Source: Raphanus sativus (Eukaryota > Streptophyta > Magnoliopsida > Brassicales > Brassicaceae). Taken from it: a stretch of DNA of 64,000 nt. Under the pieces are notes generated by a model. It was not told where the DNA came from. It did not search any database and saw only the letters and a program-made list of their open reading frames with translations. The DNA lies in NCBI RefSeq assembly GCF_000801105.2, contig NC_079517.1:18547579-18611578 (forward strand), read 5' to 3'. Positions 33,390 to 45,241 of this stretch are shown here, piece after piece; the stretch's first letter is position 1; every line of letters starts with the position of its first letter. A program made the position numbers and the translations under genes.

Positions 33390-36300
33390 TGATCGACATA
33401 TCTGGTTCAGGGTTCATTCATGCTTTTGATGTTGCCTTATTAAAACCTTTTCAGGAAAACCAAGTAGGACAAAACCATGGATAAGAAAAAAGAGTACAAC
33501 ATATGAACTCCCCCTGATGAATGCATCACTGAAGATCTTTGGATGATGCATTCCTATCTGGTCGATGAGCTTCTTGTAATACTTTGTAATTTCGTCGGCT
33601 TTCTGGAACTTCATTTGGACATGGTCAAGACGTGCTCCTTTGATGCTGACCACTCGACAATGTCTTCATGTTCTGGTCGGATGGATGATGCTCAATCAGT
33701 ACTCGACCGGTACTTGGATGTACCTCTATCCTGCGATTAAATCTTTCTTGCAGGTCCTCTCATGTCCCACGGTTCCTCTAGTCTCATGGCTTTGCCATAC
33801 CGTGGATACTTTCATTTTATTATTGACTCAGACATTCTTCTGGTCACTATCTCTGGATGATGTCTCATGACTTCTTTCATTTTGTCGTAGACAATGCTAT
33901 GTTTTCGAAAACACACATGTTAAGTCATAGACCTTGTCATCACACGCCAATATACTCATATATGGCTAAGGTATTGCAGCCTGATATAAAGATATGGTCC
34001 GGATATGATACTGCAATTATATGGTTTGGTCCACCTTATACTTTGGTGGAACTTGGTCGGACCATAAACCTCGACCACTCTTATGATGATTGGTTCTTTT
34101 ATTTCTTTACTGATGTATAGACATTCATTAGTCTCATGTACTTCATTTGGTACTTGACCACACGTTTTATGATACTACCATATGCTGGTCGATCTTTCCA
34201 TTAGCTGCATTACATATGCTGGTCGATCTTGGTCGATCTGGTCGGTTCATGATGATACATCAATCAATTCACAAGTATACACTCGGATTTATTTGGCTAA
34301 TTGTGCAGCAATGGTTTATAATTTGCCTGAACCAATTCACCACACTACTTTTGGTTATTCTTATGGACGATTGGGAAGTATGGAGCTGGATGGTCTTTGG
34401 CATGAGAATTAATGGTTCTCTTTGCCTTCTCCTGCGACCATCTCACATTACACCATCTAATTGTGGCGTGCTGATCTCAACTCATACACGGCTATGATTT
34501 CTAGTCCCATCATATTCCGTCCAAAATCAATCGATAACTTGTATCATTGAAATCATTGAACCATTGAACCTCTCTTTAGGTTGGTTTGATATAAACACAA
34601 ACACAAGGAATTATAATATTATCTATAAGGATCTATGGACTGATTGTACTAAGTATTTTCTTAGTCTTTCATATCACTTGTAGCTGCTTTGTTTTCAGTC
34701 CATGAATAGCTTAGGAACAAAACTATTCTATGAGAATTTCTTTTCTCATCTTTTTGATACTTTTATCATTTCTTTATCCAGTGATCAATATGCTACTTAC
34801 TACATTTCTTTCTTACTTATATCCAGACCTTTTCGAATTTGTAGTAGCATCCACCACATAGGAGTATATCTCCTTATAATTTGTTCCTTTGGTCTCTGTG
34901 AGTATCCTTGTGTAATCAAGCCATTCCTTGAATACTTTAAATAGGAAAATGAACACCTTAGTCCATGTCTTACGATTTCTTTTCCTTTTCCACACAGGAC
35001 CTATTTTTCACTGGTTTTATCTTATCAGATGGTGTTTCTATATATGGCCAATACACCCATCTCTTTAATAGATTCTTTAAATCTTTCTTTGAACCCCCAC
35101 GGTTTCCTTTAGTCTATGAATGCATTCTTGTATTCTCGTGGGTTCTGATCCTCGCTTATATCTTTTAAACTCAAGTACTATTTCCTTATGCATCTTTATC
35201 TTTTATGTGTCGACACTTCTTTTATAGTGTTCCATTGTGTTCCAGACATGAACTAATCGATTAGAGATTTCATTCTTACTAAGAACCTTCATTTACCTTG
35301 CAGTTTGGCGTCCCAAACTACATGGTTTGGTATCTTAGATGTTTAGCTGCGCAGCCTTATCTCAATGTCTGATCTGGTTTCTCTTATGACCTCGGATATG
35401 TCATTTCTATGCACCTTTCTTTTTATTTCCGAGGTTCCTTATCTTATGGAACATATTGGTCTATCTTTAGACTTTATAGCAACTTGATTATGTCTCTTAT
35501 AGGACATTAATTTTGTGGTGCTTAAGCTGGTATGACTTAGTCATTCTTTTTCATTTCTTTTCGGGTCTAATCTGTCTGGCATTCTTTTAGCTAGCTTTGT
35601 ATGATCTTTCTTTGGACGTCTTAAATCATATTCTCTGGTCCGAGGATCTTGCCAAGATAAGGATGGTTAATACCATTCCATTTCTCTTTATACTTGTACC
35701 AGCTTATTTCTTTCTCCCCCAGATGTTGGATAGTCGGATTCATCATGTAATCCGTAAACCTGGCCTTAATCTGATCACCCATATTTTGGCTCAAATAAAA
35801 TCGTGGGAGGAAGACATTCTCATATCCAACATATATTCCCAATTTTATCTCATCTTCTTATGAGGTTCCATCCTAGACGGCACATATTATTGTGGTGGTC
35901 TAAACATAATCTCTTAGGATGGTCTATGTCTGGATCATGACCCTTTATCATTCTTAGATGGGAATATCTATGCTCACTTTATATGGCTTGATGCATATTT
36001 TTATTACATGTAAATCCATGTGTTCCCAAACATTAGCTAGTGATCTTTGTATCACAAAGAATTCGGCCAAGTTCTATCATGGTCATAGACCATGTCACAC
36101 GGATTTTTAGTGTTGTTCATGTACCACGGGAGTGTCATTTCTCCCCCTCATGAACATGCTTATAAATCTTTTAGATGCTTGGAACATTATAGCCTATTGA
36201 GTTTCCCTTGTGTATATGTTACACACCGTGAGATTCTATGGGATAACTCTTTTGTGCCTTTTTCGATATCAATCTTTGCATCAATTTTAAAGACCTGGAT

Positions 36301-36690
36301 GGCTAGTCTAGTCATGCCATAAAGTGTATAAAATTTTGTGGTCGACCTATCTGGTTACCTAGGCCTTTTGCCTTTATCATACTGATCTTTTAGCATAGTT
36401 CATATTAGTCGGGAGTACAGTCTCGACCATTTTCTATGCCTTGGGCGATTTTTATTTATAATTTTGAAGGAACTTTTTATTTCCTTTGTCTAATGGTTCA
36501 ATGTGGAAACCATTCATTTTCAAAATTTTATAACTCAAATTGGTCTTTTATTTGGGTGAATAATTCATGCCCCCTTTAGGCAATGCCTTTGGTCGGATGA
36601 TTTTAATTACTATACTCATTTTTAAACTTTCATTTTGTCATTTATCAATCAAGAAATTATCAAGCAAATCAAATAAGATAATATAAAACT
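33390..36690 (-). pseudogene. Decayed copia pol of element B
   Basis: The minus strand at about 34830-34995 retains a YKEIYSYVVDATT stretch (reverse-transcriptase start region). It is preceded by a remnant of the copia LITQGYSQRP-type motif in the next frame. Several plus-strand blocks are shared with element A (for example GCAGTTTGGCGTCCCAAACT and GAGAATTTCTTTTCTCATCT). No open pol frame survives. Confidence 0.68.
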
Positions 36691-36700
36691 AAAACAACTC

Positions 36701-37371
36701 TTATAATAATATTGTAAATGACAAACAAATCAAAACATAAATCAAGCCGACAATTCCCTTAATTATTCTGGACGTGGCTTCTTTGGATTCATCCTTATTC
36801 TCTCCAGCCTTATTGGCTTCAGGAAGTCTCATCTCACTAGTTTTCTTTAGTATCTCATTATTCTTCTCAGCTTGTAATAGATACGAGATCAAATTCGTAT
36901 AAGTGGTGAAACCCTTTTTTTTTTATATTGTAACAATAGATACCTTGGATCAGCTGTGAAGAATGTCTTTTCCAGTAAATCTTCCTCTGTTACCTCTTCA
37001 CCACATAGTTTCAATTTAGAAACAATTTTGATTAGAGCTGAGTTATATTCATCTACGGACTTAAAGTCCCGAAATCTGAGATTTATCTACTCATACCTAG
37101 CCTTTGGTAATAACACTATTTTGTATCTGGACTTTAATTCTGTCCAAAGGTCTAGAGGGTTCTCAATATTTAGATACTGATCTCTGAGATCCTCAGTGAG
37201 ATGTTGGCGAATAATTGTTACTGCCCCATATTTTTCATTTTCAGTTGCATACTCGCCTTTGATGATACATCTGTCAAGTCCTCTTATCTTCAAGACACTT
37301 GCAGTGTTCATGGCCCATTTTAAATAATTATCTCCAGCGAGATTAAGGGCTGGATAATCCAAATTTGACAT
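36701..37371 (-). pseudogene. copia gag of element B, broken
   Basis: The N-terminal half reads SNLDYPALNLAGDNYLKWAM, DLRDQYLNIENPLDLWTELK and SRYKIVLLPKARYE, then meets a TAG stop just past residue 94. The downstream frame (FRDFKSVDEYNSAL, GEEVTEEDLLEKTF, TADPR) is shifted again at a run of A residues near 36912-36922 and continues as ISYLLQAEKNNEILK. It is orthologous to the intact gag of element A. Confidence 0.85.
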
Positions 37372-38400
37372 CTGAAAATATAGATTTTAGAGTCTTATTA
37401 TTTGACTTATAATCAGATTCAAACAATGCATTTTGGTTTCTTTCAACCTTTTAGTTATGCAAAGTGATTTGGTTTCTTTCAACCTCTAAATTATATAATC
37501 TAATCCGATTTATTTTAGTCAATATAGCAATGCAGCTTTGGTTTCTTTCAACCTTTAAATTTATGCAATGCAATCCGATTTTTCTTTCAATCTAGCAATC
37601 TAGAAAATTTCTATAATTTTTTTTTTTTATCAATCCCTAATGATTCAAGTCAATTTCGACATTGATCAGGGAAATCATCTAGCAAGTAGACTAAAATTTA
37701 ACAATTTCAATCGAAAAACACCTATTTGCAATCGAATTTCATAAAAAAAAAATAGGGTTTGTATAATTCACAATCCTAAGCAGTTCTAAACATCAAGAAC
37801 AACTTTTAAAAAAAATCAAACTCGACAATCAGATCAATATTCAAGTCGGAATCATAAAAAAAATTAGATGTTTTTGGATGAAAACCGATCTTGTTTATGT
37901 TTTAGGGGATTGATCGATTTCTAGGTTTAAGGATTTGATTTGATCATTCAGATCAAGGGGGTTTTGAGATTCAGAAACCATTATGGTTTTGATTTTAATT
38001 GTAAAACAATCTCATATCGAACTTTTGGTTTAAGAGTTTCGATTTACTCATGGAAGGGTTTGGACCTATTAATCTTTGCTAGGGTTTGATTTGAGGTTTT
38101 GCAAAATTTTAATGGTCATTCCTTTATCAATCAACCATTTTCGATTATGAGTTCTTTTAGGGTTTCAAAGTTTACCTTTAGAACTTTGAAGTGTAGATTT
38201 GGACCACCGAGAGCTGGAACAAGTCGGATCGCGAACTGCATGACCGGAACGGATCAGGAGCTGGTCGCGTGTCTTAGGTTGAGCAAAAATCTTAATCAAA
38301 AACGAATCAAAACAAGTTAGTATAGATAGATAAAGCAAATCGCAGAAAGTAACAAAGTATAGAGAGAGGCTGCAGTTTAGGCTTTTGATTAGGGTTTTAG

Positions 38401-38965
38401 GGTAGTTAACGGCGCGGGTTGGAACGGAGCTTGAGAGCGCGTTTGAGATTGGATTCATACGAGGTTTGCGGCGATGGATTCTTCACGTCAAGAGCTTCAA
38501 TTTGATATATTACACGTCGTCTGGATCCTTACGGTTTGAGAGAACGAACGGTTTGAAGTCGTCGGATGAGTTTTAGAATTTCAGGGTTTTAGGTCATTTG
38601 ACGGCGTGTCTTAGAATAGCGCGTTAAGGCGCGTCCGCTGTCAGATAGAGACGAGGCCGACGGCGTTGGATTCGTCTCGTCAAGATTTTTAATTTGATAT
38701 ATTACTCGTCGTCTGTATCCTTACGGTTTGAGAGAACGAACGGTTTGAAGTCGTCGGATGAGTTTTAGAATTTCAGGGTTTTAGGTCATTTGACGGCGCA
38801 TCTTAGAATAGCGCGTGAGGGCGCGTCCGGAGTCAGATAGAGGCGAGGCCGACGGCGTTGGATTCGTCTCGTAAAGAGTTTTAATTTGATATATTACTCG
38901 TCGTCTGGATCCGTACGGTTTGAGAGAACGAGCTGTTTGAAGTACCGCCGTCAATTAGGGTTTTT
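38401..38965 (-). repeat. Three tandem leader repeats (about 190 bp) of copia B
   Basis: Units start near 38401, 38592 and 38783, each containing GACGGCG, a GGCGTTGGATTC-type stretch, TTTAATTTGATATATTAC and CGGTTTGAGAGAACGA. The last two are nearly identical; the first is more diverged. Confidence 0.85.
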
Positions 38966-39004
38966 TGAGGTAGCTCAGGATTTCAGAGTCTCGTGCTGAT
39001 AACG

Positions 39005-39161
39005 TGTTGAATAATGAACGGGAAAGCTTACTTTGATCATCGACTAAACAGTCGTATATATACATGATACATGTAGTTATCCTAACTATAAGATAAACAC
39101 CAAACTAGAAATAGATAAAAATGAAATAGAATATGTCGATCATATATATCGGTACATAACA
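39005..39161 (-). repeat. 5' LTR of copia B
   Basis: 157 bp, TGTTG...AACA, with the primer-binding-site complement immediately to the left. Confidence 0.93.
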
Positions 39162-39166
39162 ATAAA

Positions 39167-39533
39167 TAAGTTTTAAGAAGCACATACTTTACAGGGAGCC
39201 CTACTTTACATAACAACCACATTTGTTTGATTTAAGCTATTTGAAGATCGACAAAAACTTAGTTCATCCACTAATGGTAATAATATATTTTTCTCTTTCA
39301 TAATAACTATCACTTTACGGTTCAAATAAGTATATTTACTTTGAGGTAAAAATTAATTGCAAACTTGATTGATTTTATAAATAGTTTTTATTTATTTCAA
39401 ATACTATTGGTTAGAGATGTAGAATTAATAACAATTTATATATATTTCCGTCATTTTCTTTATCTATGTAAAAAATGTCAAAATGATACTTATTTAGATA
39501 CAAAGAGAGTATATATCAACTCAACAATACAAC
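39167..39533. other. Intergenic
   Basis: AT-rich; no feature supported. Confidence 0.45.
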
Positions 39534-39536
39534 TAA

Positions 39537-40524
39537 GAGCTTGACTGGTTCAAACGCATCGTTTGCGGTTGTGGTTGCGGGAGTTTGCGGTTGCGGTTGT
39601 AGTTGCGGGAGTTTGCGGTTGTGGGTGGTTGCGGTTTCTAACATTATTTAGCGTTTTGTATGACTGGCACAACGTTTAAAAATTGTTGCGTCTGCAGAAT
39701 TTTTGTTACTTGTTGATTATGAGATATTGCATCGGTTTAGTAATGAATCACCAATATAAACATATTATATTCCATTGTTGACCAAAAAAACATATTATAT
39801 TACATTATAAAAATATAAAAAATATTATTGTGATAAAATGTAATAATTATTAATATAATATGATTAATATTTTGTTTATTTATTAAATTATTTTTAATTA
39901 GTTGAAATTTATAATTTTAATAATTTGTTTTTGAAGATTTATATTAAAATATTTAAAAAATATTTTTTTATATGTGTATATCTTTATATTTGTATGTATA
40001 TTAATTTTTAAAAAAATTCTAACGAATAGCTAGTTTTAAGTTTTTATAAAAAATTATGGTATTTTGTGAATTTAAATTAATCTATAAAATGTGTATATAT
40101 TTTCATTTATTATATTTGCATTTTAATAATTTTGGGAATTTGCAACCAGTACACACAGCTTTCTCCATAATTAACTAAATGTCCTAAATCTCACATATTG
40201 GTACCTCCAATGCTAGAGAGCAAAGTTGTCCCATCATGTGCACTTAGTTAATTTCATATTTTTGGAGAGTTTTCAGCAAATTGACTCTTTTACTTTTTAA
40301 TTTAAAATTTTAAAATATTTTAAAAAAATAATTTTATATTTATTTATCCAACCGCAATCGCCCGCAACCACAAACGGTAGTTGTAATCAGTTTTTGATTT
40401 TAAAAAGTTTGAAGTAATTTACAGCGATTTGTAGTGGTTTATATGATTGTTTTAAAATACTGTCAACCTCTACCAACCGCAAAAACTGCATTTACAGGTG
40501 GTAGCAGAGAAACCAGTCAAGTCC
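39537..40524. mobile_element. Long PIF/Harbinger-like MITE (988 bp)
   Basis: Ends GAGCTTGACTGGTTCAAACG and, on the minus strand, GGACTTGACTGGTTTCTCTG are flanked by TAA (39534-39536; 40525-40527). Subterminal regions carry repeated TTGCGGTTG/CAACCGCAA motifs in opposite orientation at the two ends; the core is AT-rich. No transposase frame. Confidence 0.7.
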
Positions 40525-40828
40525 TAAGTTGATACCATTACACAAGAAATATGTAGTACTACATACATATAATTATAGAGACATCCATGAACTTGTAAAG
40601 GATCAAATAATTCAAAGATTCAAATGAAAGGAAATGATCAAGCACATAACATAGAACAAATAAAATTGCAACTACTATGTAAAATATTTTAGCAAAAAAA
40701 AAATTATGTAAAATATAATCTTTATTGTAGCCAAAAAATATTATGTACTCTTATAGTAAAACCATTTATAGAGGGAGGTTACAAAGAAAAGAAAAATAGT
40801 AAATACAAATCATTAATTAAAACATCTT

Positions 40829-40841
40829 GTATATATATATA
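40829..40841 (+). promoter_or_regulatory. Probable TATA box of the PAR1 gene
   Basis: TATATATATATA about 150 bases before the ATG, followed by a CA-rich start region (ACTCACAAACCCCC) and an A-rich leader. Confidence 0.5.
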
Positions 40842-40986
40842 CTCACAAACCCCCACAACAGCTCCTTTAATTCACGCCTCTCACGTTCTCTCTACATTAC
40901 TCTTTCCCTTGAAAACATCAAAACTTTAAACCCCAAAAACAATAAAGGTGAAAGAGAAGAAGACAGAACAAAAACACAAAGAAGCA

Positions 40987-43900
40987 ATGTCTTATTCTTC
41001 CCTCAAATTGCCAATCTTTCTCATCGTCTCATCTCTTCTCCATGCAGCTTTAGGTACGTACAGACATATCTATTTTGTAGAAATATCCAATCGTTAGAAC
41101 CCAATATCATGATCAAGATCAATAAATACTTCTCCAATTTTAATTCATGATCAGGAGCGTTAGGTATTGGAACAATGAACATTTGATTTTTTCCTTATTC
41201 AGTTTATGTTTTGTATTAGGACTGTAGAGAATAATGAGACATGGGCCTTAACGTCTAAACCGTCAATTAGTTCTGGCTAGGCTGAAAGTTTATAGAACTT
41301 AATATTTTGTCTTTCTCATAATTATAATTGTAGGGGAGAACATCATTTGCGAGAATCTGCCCACGAATATGTGCGCGTTCTCAATATCGGCATCTGGGAA
41401 AAGATGTTTATTGGAGACAGCTAACGTCGCCGGAGAATACACTTGCCGGACTTCTGCGGTGGAGGTTGAAGGTATTGTAAACCACGTGGAGAGCGATGAA
41501 TGTGTAGCCGCTTGTGGGGTTGAACGGAAAACAGTAGGGATATCATCTGACGCAATGATGGAGGCAGGATTCGCCACCAAGCTTTGCTCTCCGGCTTGTT
41601 TGGATTATTGCCCTAACATTCTTGATCTTTATTTCAACCTCGCCGCCGGTGAAGGTACGATCTCGAATTTTTTTTTGTGTGTGTCTCATGCGTACGTTGA
41701 CATTTTTTTTGTGTGATATAATTCTTATAAGTTGCCGTTGCCTGCGTACCGGTCTGATGAAATATTTAGATGTTTTAATGAATAAGGGCTTGCTTAATTG
41801 TAAACTTAAGTTCTGTAAAGTTACAAAAAAAAAAAAAACTTAAGTTCTGTAGAAAGATAAATAGGTCAAAAAACTTAAATGTATACATTTTTAAAACAAT
41901 TAACGGTATACATTCCTTAAGTTAAAAGCATAAACCTAATACCAAATAAATATATATATAAACGAAAATTTTGAATGGTGTACCATTAGGTCCATTACCT
42001 TTACGTGATTGAGGTTTCTTTGCAAAAATATTTGTAGAGAAATTGATATTGGCTACAAAATTGTATTTTTTGTTGACATATTCTTGGGTTCACCCCCCCC
42101 TATATTGAACCTATAGGCTTACCAACTAATAGATTTAGTTATTTCATATTTAGTATCCTTTAAAAAAAGAAATAAAATATTATCCAATTATATTATGTTT
42201 TTAAATAAAAAGATAAAAATAAATAAAAATAACAGTAGTTACAAAAACAAAATTCTTTTAAAATATTTTAAACACCCTCAACAAAACATTAAACCTACCC
42301 TAAATCCTAAACCAACCCTAAATCCTAAATCCTAAACCCAAGACTCTAAACCTTTGGATAAATCCTAAACCTTAAACCAAAACACTAAACACTAAATTTT
42401 AAAAACACCAAACCCTTAATCCTAATCTCTAGGGTTTAAAATTTATCCAAGATTTAAAGTTTAATATTTAAGATTTAAGTTTAACATTTAGGGTTTAGTG
42501 TTTTGCAGACGACGTTAAAAATATTAAATTTTTTTTAGCAACTACTATTGTTTTTTATTTATTTGTATCCAAGGGTTTAGTGTTTTTAATATTTAGTGTT
42601 TAGTGTTTTTGATTTAAGGTTTATGATTAATCTAAAAGTTTAGAGTTTAAAATTTAGGATTTAGTGTTTTGCTGACGGTGTTAAAATATTTTAATTTTTT
42701 TTGCAACTACTATTATTTTTATTTGTTTTGAACTTTTAATTTTAAAAACATAATATAACATGATAATATTTTGTTTCCATTTTTAAAAATATTAAATATA
42801 AGATGATTAAATTATATTGGTCGGTGAATCTACATGTTCACTATACTATACTTGATGAACCCAATAATACTTTTTCTTGTTTGCAAGTAACAAAATTGTA
42901 TTTACCAAAAAGGAAAAGAAAAGACTAAGCGATTGCCTTAAGTAGATGTGGGAAAATGTGTATTTCATGCTGTTTAATATATGACTGATTAATGAAGTAA
43001 GGGCCGGATCCTACACTTGTGTGTGTGTTTTGTTTGTGTATATCAAATCCTTTTTTCTTGTGTATGGAAGAATCTCACTTTCATCTCTATGGTTTATCTT
43101 ACCGTCAAAGCAAGGAATTTCGGTAGAAGCTTGATTGTTAATGCTTCTTCACTAACCATAATTATTATTTGAATAGTAATGATTTAATATTGCATCCTAC
43201 TAGATTTTGACCCGCGCTTTGGAAGCGCGAAATATTTTACGACGAAAATTTTTACTAATAACTTAATAAATATTTTGTTAACTTTTAAAGAGTGTGTATT
43301 TAAAATATTTTTGTATTTAAATCAGTGTTTTTAAATTCAACCCGATTGTGATTATACCGGTTAATTCAGAGATCTAACAATTCAATTTAGTTTTTTAAAA
43401 TATTCATATTAAAAAGTCACTAAAACCCGAGACTAACCGATTGAACTGATGGATGACCGATATGTAATTTAATTTGATTGAAATTGTAATATTTTCATAA
43501 TTTGTAATCTTATAATCCAAATTTTAAAGTTCATTATTTTGTAATTTATGAAATTATGACGTTTCTACAAAATTTTAAAGAGAAAATGATAAATATAAAA
43601 TAACTAAGATTAATTATTGTATTGTTTGGAAACATTGATAGTAGTATATAAAATATATTGTTTGGAAACATTGATAGTAGTATAAAGAAATAAGTATATT
43701 GTTTGGAAACATGGATAGTAGCATAAAGAAAGGAATATTAGTGATTTAATGTATGTTTAACTATAAAGTATAAAGGTGTATTTAATTTAAAAACTTACAA
43801 AATAAATGTTAGGTCCAAGAAAATATTTCTGTTTTAATAAGATAGATGGTTACGTTACTTACGTTGGTACTACAGAAAAATCAATGACGTAAAGTGTAAG

Positions 43901-44093
43901 CTTGACTTAACGTATCAATTGACCACATGCAGGTGCATTTTTACCTGATCTGTGCGATGCTCAAAGGATAAATCCTCACCGTTCGATGTTGGAAATCCTC
44001 AGTTCCGGCGCGGCTCCTGGGCCTGTCTCCGAGACTGCTCCAGGCCCTGACTCCGACTCCTCAGCTCCTGCTCTAGCTCCGGCTGCTATGTAA
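40987..44093 (+). CDS. PAR1-family secreted protein, three exons (182 aa)
   Basis: Exons 40987-41053, 41334-41654 and 43933-44093 join in phase across GT-AG introns. The predicted 182-residue protein has an N-terminal signal peptide (about residues 1-22, hydrophobic PIFLIVSSLLHAAL). A Cys-rich domain follows with ICENLPTNMCAFSISASGKR, YTCRTSAVEVEG, DECVAACGVERKTVGISSD, ATKLCSPACLDYCPNILDLY and FNLAAGEGAFLPDLCDAQ. These are the conserved blocks of the plant PAR1 (photoassimilate-responsive) family, function unknown, presumably apoplastic. The tail (GPVSETAPGPDSDSSAPALA) is Pro/Ala/Ser-rich and could be glycosylated like an arabinogalactan protein. Intron 2 (2.28 kb) is swollen by a complete Helitron and AT-rich repeats. 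The exons show no damage. The likely Arabidopsis counterpart, from memory, is At3g54040. Confidence 0.93.
42285..42720. repeat. CCTAAA-type degenerate repeats in PAR1 intron 2
   Basis: A run of AACCCTAAATCCTAAA-like units (42290-42370) is followed by inverted GGTTTAG/TTTAGGGTTT-like units (42430-42680). A GCAACTACTATT(G/A)TTTTT segment is repeated directly at about 42538 and 42702. It resembles telomeric repeat only loosely. Confidence 0.6.
43200..43846 (-). mobile_element. Complete Helitron (647 bp) in PAR1 intron 2
   Basis: On the minus strand it runs from TCTATCTTATTAAAACAGAA (host A first) to the hairpin GCGCTTCCAAAGCGC, then GGGTCAAAAT and CTAG with host T next. The 5' end matches the Helitron at 12564-13436. 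It contains three copies, 39-40 bp apart, of TATTGTTTGGAAACAT (about 43619-43720). It lies about 90 bp upstream of exon 3 without touching the splice acceptor. Confidence 0.88.
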
Positions 44094-45241
44094 AATTAAT
44101 GTTATTAATTTCACGTTTGTCAATGTTTATGTTTAATATTTTCGTTTGGTGATCTACAATGGATCATATTATAAGTTGGTATGATTTGATGATAGATCAT
44201 CAATTGATACATACGTGAGAAGAGGATACAGAGTGAGTTTGTTTTTTGGCTGTATTTTTGTTTTAAACATTTTCCCATATAATAATAACTTTTGTAAAAA
44301 AAAAAAAATCTTTTGTAAGATCATTGTTACGTTTTATCGTATGATACATATACTATAAGTTTATGCAATCGCAACTTATATATAAACGATGCTTTAAACT
44401 CGACTTTAGTACATACTTTTAATAAATAGGATTATATACTATAGATATGCGAGCACCAACATGTGTTTCTGGTTCCATTACCCTTTAAGCTTATCGTGTG
44501 TTGCTTTTTATTCTTTTTTTTTAAAGTCCCACGTTAAGATGTTCTCGTTTTCCTTTAGGTGCTAAACCCTGGTTTGCAAGTTCTAGAAGGCAACGAGTTT
44601 ATGTGGTACGTATTCATTACTTCATAAAAAATAAAAATAAAAAGATTTAGCTTAGCCTGTATGTAAAGTATAATTAGTTTCCATACGTAAAATGAAATAA
44701 AAACAAGAACATAACGGTTGAGAAAAACACAAGACCACATCAGCGGAAGATGCATTAACTCACCGAAGCAGCTCTTTCTATTAGTTTTGGTCAGAATCGC
44801 ATCAAATATGAGTTGATCATTTTTAAAATCGCTTGTAGAGACGAGAAAACGATATTATTGTGTGCAGTTTGCCAAACTAAGGGTTTTTTTGTCATCAACT
44901 TATATAGCTCATATTGACTCTGTGAACCAAACATTTATCTCGGTATTCATGTAGACAACAAAGGTCGGTTGTTTCATGGCACTTCGTGCTAATAGTTTCA
45001 TGTTGTGTCTTCTTACGATTCTACATGGCTAATATTCAGTCTTCTAAAGCCAAGGCTCTCTATTATGAACCATAAAATCTTGTGGGGTGACTAATGGGGA
45101 AGATGGGATTATTGTTGAGTCTGATCGGGTTAATAGATTTGGTTTGGATCAGATTAATTTGTTTTTAAATTAAATTTTAAGTTTAAGAAATTATGGATGA
45201 ACCCCCTTTTTCTTTTTTTTAGAACACCACAGATTGACTCA
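44094..45241. other. 3' flank of PAR1 gene and intergenic
   Basis: Contains the probable 3' untranslated region of PAR1 (to about 44300). No further gene supported. Confidence 0.45.

Larger units (their letters stand above)
33225..39161 (-). mobile_element. Ty1/copia LTR retrotransposon B
   Basis: 157 bp LTRs (33225-33381 and 39005-39161) begin TG(C/T)TGAATAATG and end ACATAACA. They differ at 4 of 157 positions, all G/A or C/T, and are flanked by perfect ATAAA duplications (33220-33224; 39162-39166). Polarity is minus, with CTCCCCCTT after the left LTR and CTCGTGCTGATAACG before the right LTR, exactly as in element A. Leader repeats, gag and pol remnants are collinear with element A although the LTRs differ in sequence and length. 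Confidence 0.93.

Noticed and set aside
42285..42720. Interstitial telomere (CCCTAAA)n
   Set aside because: Units are irregular (AACCCTAAATCCTAAA-type) and occur in both orientations in an intron; similar loose sequences are common in Brassicaceae introns.
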